Notes under the pieces: model-generated
What the model was told of the DNA's origin: nothing
What the model saw: only the letters and a program-made list of their open reading frames with translations
The model's database searches: none
Shown here: positions 35,254 to 42,506 of the stretch, one piece after another
Layout: each line of letters begins with the position of its first letter
Position numbering within the stretch: position 1 is the stretch's first letter
Assembly (NCBI RefSeq): GCF_000470655.1
Contig: NC_021921.1
Location: 1,488,001 to 1,552,000 of the forward strand
Direction of reading: 5' to 3'
Source: Halorhabdus tiamatea SARL4B
Lineage (GTDB): Archaea > Halobacteriota > Halobacteria > Halobacteriales > Haloarculaceae
DNA length: 64,000 nucleotides
Position numbers and translations under genes: made by a program

Positions 35254-36498
35254 ATGCGACGCTTCCGGATCGGCAGCGCGTTCGGGATCCCGATACAGCT
35301 GGATCTGACTTTCCTGCTCGTGCTCCCACTTTTCGCCTGGCTCATCGGCGCACAGGTCGGTCAGACGGCCGACTTGCTCAACGACGTCTGGGGGGCGGGC
35401 ATCGACGGGGCGGCCCTCTCGACCGGACAGCTTCCCTGGCTTCTGGGAGTGACGGCTGCACTCGGGCTGTTCGCCGGCGTCGTCCTCCACGAACTCGGTC
35501 ATTCGGTCGTGGCGATGCGCTATGGCTTTCCCATCTCCTCGATCACGCTGTGGCTGTTCGGGGGCATCGCCCAACTCGAGGAGATGCCCGAAGACTGGAA
35601 ACAGGAACTGTTCATCGCGATCGCGGGACCGACTGTCAGCGTGGCGCTTGCGGGACTCTCCTACGCCGGATTCCTGCTCGTTCCGGCGGGCGACGCTGTC
35701 GGATTCGCCGCCGTGAAGTTCCTGTTGGGGTATCTCGCCTTGTTGAACTTCGCGCTGGCGATCTTCAACATGCTGCCCGGCTTTCCGATGGACGGCGGAC
35801 GGGTTCTCCGGGCGCTGCTGGCCAGGAATCGTCCGTTCGCCCGGGCGACCCAGATCGCCGCGGAGGTCGGCAAACTCTTTGCGCTGTTGCTCGGCCTGTT
35901 CGGGCTGTTCGGCGGCGGTGGCCTCTTTCTGGTCGCGATCGCCTTCTTCATCTACATCGGGGCGTCCAGTGAGGCCCAGATGACGACGATGAAGGCCGCT
36001 TTCGAGGGCGTGACCGTCCGGGACGTGATGACGCCGGCCGATCGCGTCCAGACAGTCGATCCAGACCTCTCGGTCGCCGAACTCATGGAGCTCATGTTCC
36101 GGGAACGACACACCGGGTTCCCCGTCACCGAGAACGGCGCAGTCGTCGGGCTGGTTACGCTGGCTGACGCCCGCGCTGTCCGGGAGGTCGAACGCGAGGC
36201 CTTCCGCACTGACGAGGTGATGACCACGGATCTCCGCACGATCCATCCCGACGAGAACGCGATGACGGCCCTGACACAGATGCAGCAGGACAACATCGGT
36301 CGACTCCTCGTCATGGAGGACGGCGAGTTCGTCGGCTTGCTCACCCGCTCGGACCTGATGACGGCGCTTTCGATCATCAAGGAGAGCGGGCGTGACTCCG
36401 TACAGAGCGGGCGGGCGCTAAACGGCGGCGTCCCGACGACGATGGCCCGTGACCGCGATCGGGAGGCGAGTCAGGACGACCGACGGTTCGAGGATTGA
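35254..36498 (+). CDS. Site-2-type M50 membrane metalloprotease with paired CBS domains
   Basis: A 414-residue intramembrane protease. Zinc ligands are in VVLHELGHSVVA (His79, Glu80, His83) and the third ligand Asp180 in MLPGFPMDGGRVLRALL. About six membrane helices make up residues 10-240. Two CBS domains (about 255-375: VTVRDVMTPADRVQTVDPDL; FRTDEVMTTDLRTIHPDENA) follow, which in related proteins bind adenine nucleotides and control activity. The tail after residue 385 is charged and probably disordered. The substrate is unknown; these enzymes cleave membrane-bound regulators. Confidence 0.92.
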   Translation: MRRFRIGSAFGIPIQLDLTFLLVLPLFAWLIGAQVGQTADLLNDVWGAGIDGAALSTGQLPWLLGVTAALGLFAGVVLHELGHSVVAMRYGFPISSITLWLFGGIAQLEEMPEDWKQELFIAIAGPTVSVALAGLSYAGFLLVPAGDAVGFAAVKFLLGYLALLNFALAIFNMLPGFPMDGGRVLRALLARNRPFARATQIAAEVGKLFALLLGLFGLFGGGGLFLVAIAFFIYIGASSEAQMTTMKAAFEGVTVRDVMTPADRVQTVDPDLSVAELMELMFRERHTGFPVTENGAVVGLVTLADARAVREVEREAFRTDEVMTTDLRTIHPDENAMTALTQMQQDNIGRLLVMEDGEFVGLLTRSDLMTALSIIKESGRDSVQSGRALNGGVPTTMARDRDREASQDDRRFED

Positions 36499-36515
36499 GT
36501 GCCGTGGTGTCTGGT

Positions 36516-37019
36516 TCAGACGGGGAGTGAGATACTGCTCGCTGGTTCACCGCGCCGAGCGTCCCGAACGGTGAGTCGCGTCACTGTCCAGGTGACCGGG
36601 TCGATCGAGCGTTCGACGAGCCGGTTGATCCGCTCGTCGTTGCCACCGCGCGCGATCGTCACGTGCGGTGTGTACTCGTCGCCTTCCAGGCCCTCGACTG
36701 GGGAAAACAGGTCCACGAGTCGCTCGTGGAGCCGACGGAGTTCGGGACTCTCGACGGTCAGGTAAATGACGGGTGCGGGTCCGTTCGTCGGGTCGGCGAA
36801 GTAATCGACCCCGGTCACTTGCGCTTCGAAGGGGGGCTGGCCGGTCAGGTACTCCCGGACCTGGGCCTGTATACGCGGGACCGACCGGTCCTGGCCGAGT
36901 CGCTTGAGCACCAGCGTGTGTTCGCCGCGCGTTCGTTCCTGGGCCTGTGGCACATCGTGGGCTAACTCGCCCGCCAGCCGAGCGACTGCGGCGGGGACCG
37001 GGACGTTCAGACTGTACAC
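36516..37019 (-). CDS. thpR: 2'-5' RNA ligase/cyclic phosphodiesterase family protein
   Basis: A 167-residue 2H-phosphoesterase-type protein. The two HxT(x) motifs are HTLVLKRLGQ and TPHVTIARGG, about 85 residues apart, which pair in one active site. Family members open 2',3'-cyclic phosphates or join tRNA halves in vitro; the cellular role in archaea is not settled. It starts at ATG 37019 (MYSLNVPVPAAVARLAG), 27 bases after a CTTATTTCG element on the minus strand. It is convergent with the site-2 protease gene. Confidence 0.85.
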   Translation of the reverse strand: MYSLNVPVPAAVARLAGELAHDVPQAQERTRGEHTLVLKRLGQDRSVPRIQAQVREYLTGQPPFEAQVTGVDYFADPTNGPAPVIYLTVESPELRRLHERLVDLFSPVEGLEGDEYTPHVTIARGGNDERINRLVERSIDPVTWTVTRLTVRDARRGEPASSISLPV

Positions 37020-37061
37020 GTATCTACTGGGGTCGGGATACGAAATAAGCGACTCGGTCGA

Positions 37062-37241
37062 TCAGATCCGGTCGAGCAACCACAACACGATCAAAACGAC
37101 GATGACCAATCCCAGCAGCGGCCGGAACGGACCGAGGAGCGACGCGAACAGCCCGAGGACTTCCGAAATGACCTCGATGACGATCCACACCAGGACCAAT
37201 ACGAGGACGAGCTTCAGCAGGTCTTCGACGTCGAGATTCAT
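37062..37241 (-). CDS. Small two-helix membrane protein (possibly DUF7554-like)
   Basis: A 59-residue protein: MNLDVEDLLKLVLVLVLVWI, a second hydrophobic helix (LLGLVIVVLIVLWLLDRI), and almost no soluble part. The start is supported by a CTATACAC element about 25 bases upstream on the minus strand. A longer frame (to 37487) overlaps the arg leader and is not coding in character. The family number is from memory. It is divergent from the arginine operon. Confidence 0.65.
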   Translation of the reverse strand: MNLDVEDLLKLVLVLVLVWIVIEVISEVLGLFASLLGPFRPLLGLVIVVLIVLWLLDRI

Positions 37242-37353
37242 GATTCTCGATTCACAGGCGAGGTGTATAGGTGTTGTGGCGGATCTGGAGACCGTCTCCT
37301 GGCCCGGACCGGTCGAGCGCGTGAGGCCATACCACGCGAGAACGAACCCGGAA

Positions 37354-37360
37354 GATATTA
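37354..37360 (+). promoter_or_regulatory. Arginine operon promoter (TATA box)
   Basis: GATATTA is centred 32 bases before ATG 37389 and about 218 bases before argG, so the transcript carries a leader of about 190 bases before argG. A second AT-rich element (GGATATTC, 37373-37380) is less well placed for the leader ORF. Confidence 0.5.
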
Positions 37361-37388
37361 GTAGCGCTTGCCGGATATTCCGGGGTAC

Positions 37389-37475
37389 ATGACGCCGATC
37401 TACCGGTCCGACGCGAGCGCTTCCGAGACCGGCGGGTCCGTCTCCCTGCTTCGACGCCGACGACCGGGCCGTTAG
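37389..37475 (+). CDS. Putative arginine leader peptide upstream of argG
   Basis: A 28-residue ORF beginning MTPIYRSDASASETGGSVS and ending LLRRRRPGR. Five of the last seven residues are Arg, encoded CGA CGC CGA CGA, then CGT directly before TAG. The ATG is close to the expected transcript start. Its stop codon lies inside the hairpin 37465-37480. The architecture resembles bacterial attenuation leaders for amino-acid operons, where ribosome stalling on the end-product codons changes RNA folding. That mechanism is not established in haloarchaea, so the role is inference. Chance Arg codons in GC-rich DNA are the main alternative. Confidence 0.45.
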   Translation: MTPIYRSDASASETGGSVSLLRRRRPGR

Positions 37476-37562
37476 GCCCGAATACATTCCCTTTCTGACC
37501 GGTTTCGTCTCGTTTCATCGCCGCCCACCGTCGGGTTCCGGGGCGGTCATCTCTCACCCGAC
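37465..37562 (+). promoter_or_regulatory. Candidate attenuator-like leader structure of the arg operon
   Basis: Three stems can form in the argG leader. Stem 1 is CGGGCC (37465-37470) with GGCCCG (37475-37480), loop GTTA, and covers the leader stop codon. Stem A is CCGCCC (37521-37526) with GGGCGG (37541-37546). Stem B is GTCGGGT (37530-37536) with ACCCGAC (37556-37562), ending 12 bases before the argG ATG. Stems A and B interlock and exclude each other in a simple fold. Stem B lies where it could block argG translation initiation. Confidence 0.45.
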
Positions 37563-37574
37563 AGTCACACAACC

Positions 37575-38804
37575 ATGACACAACCGACGACACAACAGGA
37601 CGGAAACGGCACCGTCGCGCTCGCCTTCTCGGGCGGGCTCGACACCACAGTCTGCGTACCGCTGCTCAAGGAAGAATACGGCTACGACGACGTCATCGGC
37701 GTCACCGTCGACGTCGGCCAGCCCGACTACGAGTTTGAGGAGGCCGAGGAGACCGCCGAGGCACTCGGGCTGGAGCACTACGTCGTCGACGCACGTGAGG
37801 AGTTCGCCGACCTCTGCCTGCAGGCCGTCGAGGCCAACGCCGACTACCAGGGCTATCCGCTTGGAACCGCCCTCGCGCGGCCGGTCATCGCCGAGGCGAT
37901 CGCCGACGTCGCCGAGGAACAGGGCTGTACCGCCTTAGCCCACGGTTGCACCGGGAAGGGTAACGACCAACTCCGCTTCGAGGCGGTCTGGCGCGACACC
38001 GCTCTGGACGTCATCGCGCCGATCCGCGAACTCGGACTCACCCGCGAGTGGGAGAACGAGTACGCCGAGGAGAAGGGCCTGCCCGTCGAGGGCGGGGCCG
38101 GCGGCCGCTACTCCATCGACACGAACCTCTGGAGTCGCTCGATCGAGGGCTCGGAACTCGAAGACCCTGCGACGATCCCCGAGGACGACATCTACCTCTG
38201 GACCGAGAATCCCTCCGGGAAGACGGCCGAACTCGTCGAAATCACCTTCGAGGACGGCACCGCCGTCGCTGTCGACGGCGAAGAACTCGGTTCGGTCGAG
38301 TTGATCGAAGCGCTCAACGAACGTGCCGGTGCCCACGGGATCGGCCGGACGGACATGATGGAAGACCGGATGCTCGGCCTGAAGGTCCGCGAGAACTACG
38401 AGCACCCGGCCGCGACGGTCCTGCTGACGGCCCACGAGGCCCTGGAGGGACTCGTCCTCACCGCCGAGGAGCGCCAGTTCAAGACCACGATCGACCAGCG
38501 CTGGTCCGAGAAGGCTTACGAGGGCCTGATCGACGCGCCGCTGATGAAGGACCTCGAAGGATTCATCGACGAAACCCAAACTCGCGTCACCGGGACGGTG
38601 ACCGTCAAACTCGAAGGCGGCCACACCAGAGCCGTCTCGCGGGAATCCGACTACTCGGTCTACAGCGAGTCGGCGGCCTCCTTCAACGAGGAGGCCGTGA
38701 CCGGCGGGATCACACAGGACGACGCCACGGGCGTCGCGAAGTATCACGGGTTCCAGTCGCGCCTGGCCAAGAGCGTGACCGAGTCACTCGCCGACGAGGA
38801 GTGA
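37575..38804 (+). CDS. argG: Argininosuccinate synthase
   Basis: A 409-residue enzyme that joins citrulline and aspartate with ATP, the seventh step of arginine synthesis. The PP-loop is VALAFSGGLDTTVCVPLL, and further signatures are HGCTGKGNDQLRFE and EGGAGGRYSIDTNLWSRSIE. The length matches other argG products. It is the first structural gene of the operon, after a leader of about 190 bases with a short Arg-rich ORF, and is followed after three bases by argH, so the two are likely coupled. Confidence 0.97.
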   Translation: MTQPTTQQDGNGTVALAFSGGLDTTVCVPLLKEEYGYDDVIGVTVDVGQPDYEFEEAEETAEALGLEHYVVDAREEFADLCLQAVEANADYQGYPLGTALARPVIAEAIADVAEEQGCTALAHGCTGKGNDQLRFEAVWRDTALDVIAPIRELGLTREWENEYAEEKGLPVEGGAGGRYSIDTNLWSRSIEGSELEDPATIPEDDIYLWTENPSGKTAELVEITFEDGTAVAVDGEELGSVELIEALNERAGAHGIGRTDMMEDRMLGLKVRENYEHPAATVLLTAHEALEGLVLTAEERQFKTTIDQRWSEKAYEGLIDAPLMKDLEGFIDETQTRVTGTVTVKLEGGHTRAVSRESDYSVYSESAASFNEEAVTGGITQDDATGVAKYHGFQSRLAKSVTESLADEE

Positions 38805-38807
38805 GCC

Positions 38808-40340
38808 ATGACCGAGGAACCCACGGCGAACGGCGGGGGAAACGATCCGGCGGCCGGTGACAGCAACGGCGACGGAGACGGCAGTGACGACGGCAGCGAG
38901 GGCGTCGTCCGCCGGGAGCGCTTCAGCGGCGGCCCCGCCCGGGGGTTCCTCTCGTCGCTTGCCGCCGACGAGCGCATCTTCGCCGCCGACCTGGCGGTTG
39001 ATCGCGCTCACGTCGTCATGCTCGAAGAACAGGGCATCGTCGACGAGGCGACAGCCGGCGAAATCCTGGCTGCCCTTGCGGACATCGAGGACGCCGGCCA
39101 CCAGGCACTCCCGGATGGCGAGGACGTTCACGAGGCCATCGAGACGGCCGTGATCGACCGCGTCGGCCCCGACGGCGGCCGGATGCACACGGCCCGCTCG
39201 CGCAACGACGAGGTCGCGACCTGCATTCGCTACCGCCTGCGCGAGGACCTGCTTTCCGCGGTCGAGGCGACCCTCGAAGCGCGCGGCGCGCTGATCGAGA
39301 CCGCCGAATCCGAGCGCGAGACGGTGATGCCGGGATTCACCCACCTCCAGCCCGCCCAGCCGACGACCGTCGCCCACTGGGCGCTGTCCTACGAGCGCGA
39401 GCTGGCTCGCGAGACGGATCGGCTGCTCGACGCCTACGACCGGACGAATCACTCGCCGCTGGGCGCGGCCGCCTTCGCGGGGACGCCCTTCGACGTCGAC
39501 CGCGAGCGGACAGCCGACCTGCTGGGCTTCGACGGAACGATGGACAACGCAATGGACGCCGTCTCGGCGCGGGACTTCCTCGTCGAGTCGACCGCCGCGC
39601 TGGCGAGCCTTGCGACGACGCTGTCGGGACTCGCCGAGGATGTCGTGATCTACGCCAACAAGGGGTACGTCGAGGTCGACGACGCCTACGCCTCGACCTC
39701 TTCAATCATGCCCCAGAAGAAGAACCCCGACACGCTCGAACTCGTTCGCGCTCGCGCGGGCGACGCCGCGGCGGGGCTCAACGGCCTGCTGACCACACTC
39801 AAGGGGCTGCCGCGGGCGTACAACCGCGACCTCCAGCGCGCCGGCGGCCACGCCTGGCGGGCGATCGACGGCGTCAGCGAGGCGACCGAGGTCGCCGCCG
39901 GTGCGATCGCGACCGCCGAGTGGAACGACGCGGTGCTGGCCGACGCGGCTGGCGAGGGCTTTTCGACGGCGACGGGCGTCGCCGACGCGCTCGCGATGGC
40001 CGGTGTCCCGTTCCGGACGGCCCACGAGGTCGTCGCGAGCGCGGCCGAAGCCGCCGGCGACGACGTCGATTTCGAGACGCTCGAGGCCGCTGCGCGCGAC
40101 ACTCTCGGCGAATCGCTGTCGGCGTACGTCGACCGCGAGACGATCGAGTCGGCACTCGATCCCGTCGAAAGCGTCGCGAGTCGCGACTCGGCAGGGGGGC
40201 CGGCCCCCGAGGCGGTCGCCGAACAGATTGTGACCGCGCGGGACGACCACGCGGCCGATACCGACGCGCTGGACGAGCGCCGGACGGCGATCGACGACGC
40301 GGTCGCCGAGCTACAGGCGGAGGTACAGACGTATGTCTGA
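38808..40340 (+). CDS. argH: Argininosuccinate lyase
   Basis: A 510-residue enzyme that releases arginine and fumarate. Family landmarks are GRMHTARSRNDEVATCIRYR, FTHLQPAQPTTVAHWA and the signature STSSIMPQKKNPDTLEL. The N-terminus has a 32-residue low-complexity Gly/Asn/Asp/Ser stretch before the conserved RRERFSGGPARGFLSSLAAD, unlike bacterial enzymes. Downstream of its TGA the same frame stays open to the argX start with Asp-rich content (see the ORF at 40333). It overlaps the start of that small ORF. Confidence 0.97.
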   Translation: MTEEPTANGGGNDPAAGDSNGDGDGSDDGSEGVVRRERFSGGPARGFLSSLAADERIFAADLAVDRAHVVMLEEQGIVDEATAGEILAALADIEDAGHQALPDGEDVHEAIETAVIDRVGPDGGRMHTARSRNDEVATCIRYRLREDLLSAVEATLEARGALIETAESERETVMPGFTHLQPAQPTTVAHWALSYERELARETDRLLDAYDRTNHSPLGAAAFAGTPFDVDRERTADLLGFDGTMDNAMDAVSARDFLVESTAALASLATTLSGLAEDVVIYANKGYVEVDDAYASTSSIMPQKKNPDTLELVRARAGDAAAGLNGLLTTLKGLPRAYNRDLQRAGGHAWRAIDGVSEATEVAAGAIATAEWNDAVLADAAGEGFSTATGVADALAMAGVPFRTAHEVVASAAEAAGDDVDFETLEAAARDTLGESLSAYVDRETIESALDPVESVASRDSAGGPAPEAVAEQIVTARDDHAADTDALDERRTAIDDAVAELQAEVQTYV

Positions 40341-40500
40341 GACGGGCAAGACCACAGCGACGACGATCACACCGACCGGGACCACACAACACATGACTAC
40401 GACACCGACGACCGCAGCGCGCCACCCGCCGACTGCCGGCGGGCCGGCACCAGCACCGACAGCCGCGATGACTGCCCGCTCTGGAGGTGCACCCGAATGA
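40333..40500 (+). other. 55-codon ORF occupying the expected argW position
   Basis: An ATG overlapping the argH stop opens a 55-residue frame that ends in a TGA overlapping the argX ATG. The product is Thr/Pro/Ala-rich (TTATTITPTGTTQHMTTT) and ends GGAPE. The position and length match argW (LysW carrier), but it has no Cys, no zinc ribbon and no EDWGE end, only a C-terminal Glu. By my hand count about 65% of third codon positions are G or C, compared with about 85% in the argH frame read past its stop, so this ORF may not be translated. It could be a degraded or replaced spacer. Confidence 0.35.
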
Positions 40501-41432
40501 ACGTCGCCATTCTCTACTCGCGCATCCGCCAGGACGAGAAACTCCTGCTCGAAGAGTTGCGCGAGCGCGACCACGAGGTCACGAAGATCGACGTGCGCAA
40601 GCAACGGTTCGGCCTCGACGAACCGCCCGAAGACTTCGAGGACGTCGACCTCGTGCTCGACCGGTGTCTGGCGACCAGCCGGAGCCTCTACGCGACGGAG
40701 TTCCTTTCCGCCTACGACATCCCGGTGATCAACAGCCACGAGACCGCAGAGACTTGCGCCGACAAGGTGACCAACAGCCTCGCGCTGAAGCAGGCCGGCG
40801 TCCCGACCCCGAAGACGGAGGTCGCCTTCACCAAGGATACCGCCCTCGAGATCATCGAGGACTTCGGGTACCCGTGCGTGCTCAAGCCCGTCATCGGGTC
40901 GTGGGGTCGCCTGATGGCCAAGATCGACACGAAGGACGCCGCCGAGGCGATCCTCGAACACAAGGCGACGCTCGGTCACTACGAGCACAAGGTCTTCTAC
41001 GTCCAGGAGTTCGTCGAGAAACCCGGCCGTGACATTCGCGTGCTGGCGACCGACGGCGAGCCGATCGCGGCGATGGTCCGTTCGTCGGATCACTGGCTGA
41101 CCAACGCCGCGAAAGGGGCCGAGACCGACGCCTTCGAACTCGACGACCGTGCCCGCGAACTCGTCGCCGAGGCCAGCGAAGCTGTCGGCGGCGGGCTGCT
41201 GGGCATTGATCTGATGGAAACAGGGGGATCGCGGAGCGATCCCCAGCAGTCGAGCGGGGAGCATAGCGACCCGCGAGACGGTGTGGACGACGAGACCGGT
41301 GAACCGACCGGCTACACCGTCCACGAGGTCAACCACACCGTCGAGTTCAAGGCGCTGAACGACGCCGTCGAGACGGACGTCCCCGGCCAGGTCGTCGACT
41401 GGCTAGAGACGAACGCGGAGGTGAGCGAGTGA
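40497..41432 (+). CDS. argX: Glutamate/alpha-aminoadipate-LysW ligase
   Basis: A 311-residue ATP-grasp ligase of the LysX/ArgX family. In haloarchaea it joins glutamate to the C-terminal Glu of the carrier ArgW, protecting the amino group. Landmarks are MNVAILYSRIRQDEKLLLEE, INSHETAETCADKVTNSLAL, PCVLKPVIGSWGRLMAKID and the metal site around GLLGIDLMETG and VHEVNHTVEFKALN. Between those last two lies an unusual insert of about 28 residues (GGSRSDPQQSSGEHSDPRDG onward) encoded by palindromic DNA. Its frame overlaps the previous ORF and argC by four and one bases. Confidence 0.93.
   Translation: MNVAILYSRIRQDEKLLLEELRERDHEVTKIDVRKQRFGLDEPPEDFEDVDLVLDRCLATSRSLYATEFLSAYDIPVINSHETAETCADKVTNSLALKQAGVPTPKTEVAFTKDTALEIIEDFGYPCVLKPVIGSWGRLMAKIDTKDAAEAILEHKATLGHYEHKVFYVQEFVEKPGRDIRVLATDGEPIAAMVRSSDHWLTNAAKGAETDAFELDDRARELVAEASEAVGGGLLGIDLMETGGSRSDPQQSSGEHSDPRDGVDDETGEPTGYTVHEVNHTVEFKALNDAVETDVPGQVVDWLETNAEVSE
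41224..41280 (+). repeat. In-frame palindromic insert in argX
   Basis: The insert has a 9-bp stem with a GGA loop (GGGGATCGC at 41224-41232, GCGATCCCC at 41236-41244). AGTCGAGCGG (41248-41257) and CCGCGAGACG (41271-41280) follow, and both sequences recur in the argB insert. It lies in the loop before the conserved TVHEVNHTVEFKA segment and keeps the frame. Confidence 0.65.
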
Positions 41433-42490
41433 TGTCCGCGAGTGAAGGCGAACCAACCCTTTCTGCCTCCGTGGTCGGCGCGAGCGGCTTCACCGGCGGC
41501 GAACTCCTGCGACTACTCGCCGGCCACCCCGACTTCGAGATCGCCCAGGCCACGAGTCGCTCGAAGGCAAACAAGACGATCGGCCACGTCCATCCGAACC
41601 TCCGCGGCCTGGACCTGCGGTTCAGTTCGCCCGAGGATCTCGAATCCGTTGACGTCCTCTTTGCGGCGACGCCCCACGGCGTCTCGATGGAACATATCGA
41701 CGCGTTTCAGGACGCCGCCGACACGGTAATCGACCTCTCGGCAGACTTCCGGCTGGATTCGGAAGCGCAGTACGACGCGTGGTACGACGGCCACAGCCGC
41801 CCGGAACTGCTGGCCGATGCCGAGTACGCACTCCCCGAGTTGAACCGCGAGAACCTGGCCGGGGCGGACCTGATCGCCTCGGGCGGTTGCAACGCCACGG
41901 CGACGATCCTCGGGTTGCTCCCGCTGTTCGAGAACGATGTCCTCTCGGGCGACGAGCAGATCGTCGTCGACGTGAAAGTGGGGTCCAGCGAGGGCGGGGC
42001 CGGCGGCGGCGAAGCGTCGAGCCATCCCGAGCGCTCGGGCGTCGTCCGGCCCTATGCCCCGACGGGTCACCGCCACGAGGCCGAAATCGAGCAGTTCCTC
42101 GGTGTCGATGTCTCCTTCACCGTCCACGCCGTGGAGATGATCCGCGGCGCGAGCGCGACCATCCACGTCTTCCCCGAGGAGCCGGTCTCGAAGGGCGATC
42201 TCTGGGGCGCTTACCGTGGGTCCTACGAAGAAGAACCGTTCGTCCGCATGGTCGCCGGCGGCGGTGGCGTCTATCGCTATCCGGAGCCGAAGGCCGTCGC
42301 GGGCTCGAACTACGCCGAGGTCGGCTTCGAACTCGACCCCGGGAACAAGCGCGTGGTCGTCTTCTCGGCCATCGACAACATGATGAAGGGGTCGGCCGGC
42401 CAGGCCGTTCACGCGGCCAACATCGCGCTCGGGCTGGAGGAGACGGCGGGCCTCGACTTCGCGGGGATGCACCCGGTGGGGTCGCCATGA
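41432..42490 (+). CDS. argC: N-acetyl-gamma-glutamyl-phosphate/LysW-glutamyl-phosphate reductase
   Basis: A 352-residue NADPH-dependent reductase acting on carrier-bound glutamyl phosphate. It starts at ATG 41432, sharing one base with the argX stop (a GTG three bases earlier is an alternative). The nucleotide loop is SVVGASGFTGGELLRLLAGH, the catalytic Cys is in IASGGCNATATILGLLPL, and NMMKGSAGQAVHAANIALGL is near the C-terminus. In this operon it should work on the ArgW-bound intermediate rather than the N-acetyl one. Confidence 0.95.
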   Translation: MSASEGEPTLSASVVGASGFTGGELLRLLAGHPDFEIAQATSRSKANKTIGHVHPNLRGLDLRFSSPEDLESVDVLFAATPHGVSMEHIDAFQDAADTVIDLSADFRLDSEAQYDAWYDGHSRPELLADAEYALPELNRENLAGADLIASGGCNATATILGLLPLFENDVLSGDEQIVVDVKVGSSEGGAGGGEASSHPERSGVVRPYAPTGHRHEAEIEQFLGVDVSFTVHAVEMIRGASATIHVFPEEPVSKGDLWGAYRGSYEEEPFVRMVAGGGGVYRYPEPKAVAGSNYAEVGFELDPGNKRVVVFSAIDNMMKGSAGQAVHAANIALGLEETAGLDFAGMHPVGSP

Positions 42491-42506
42491 CGGGGGTGCA
42501 TCTCGG

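Noticed and set aside
40341-40497. Read-through extension of argH past its TGA
   Set aside because: The frame is Asp-rich with good codon composition, but it needs stop-codon read-through and has no start codon of its own; I have no evidence for recoding in haloarchaea.
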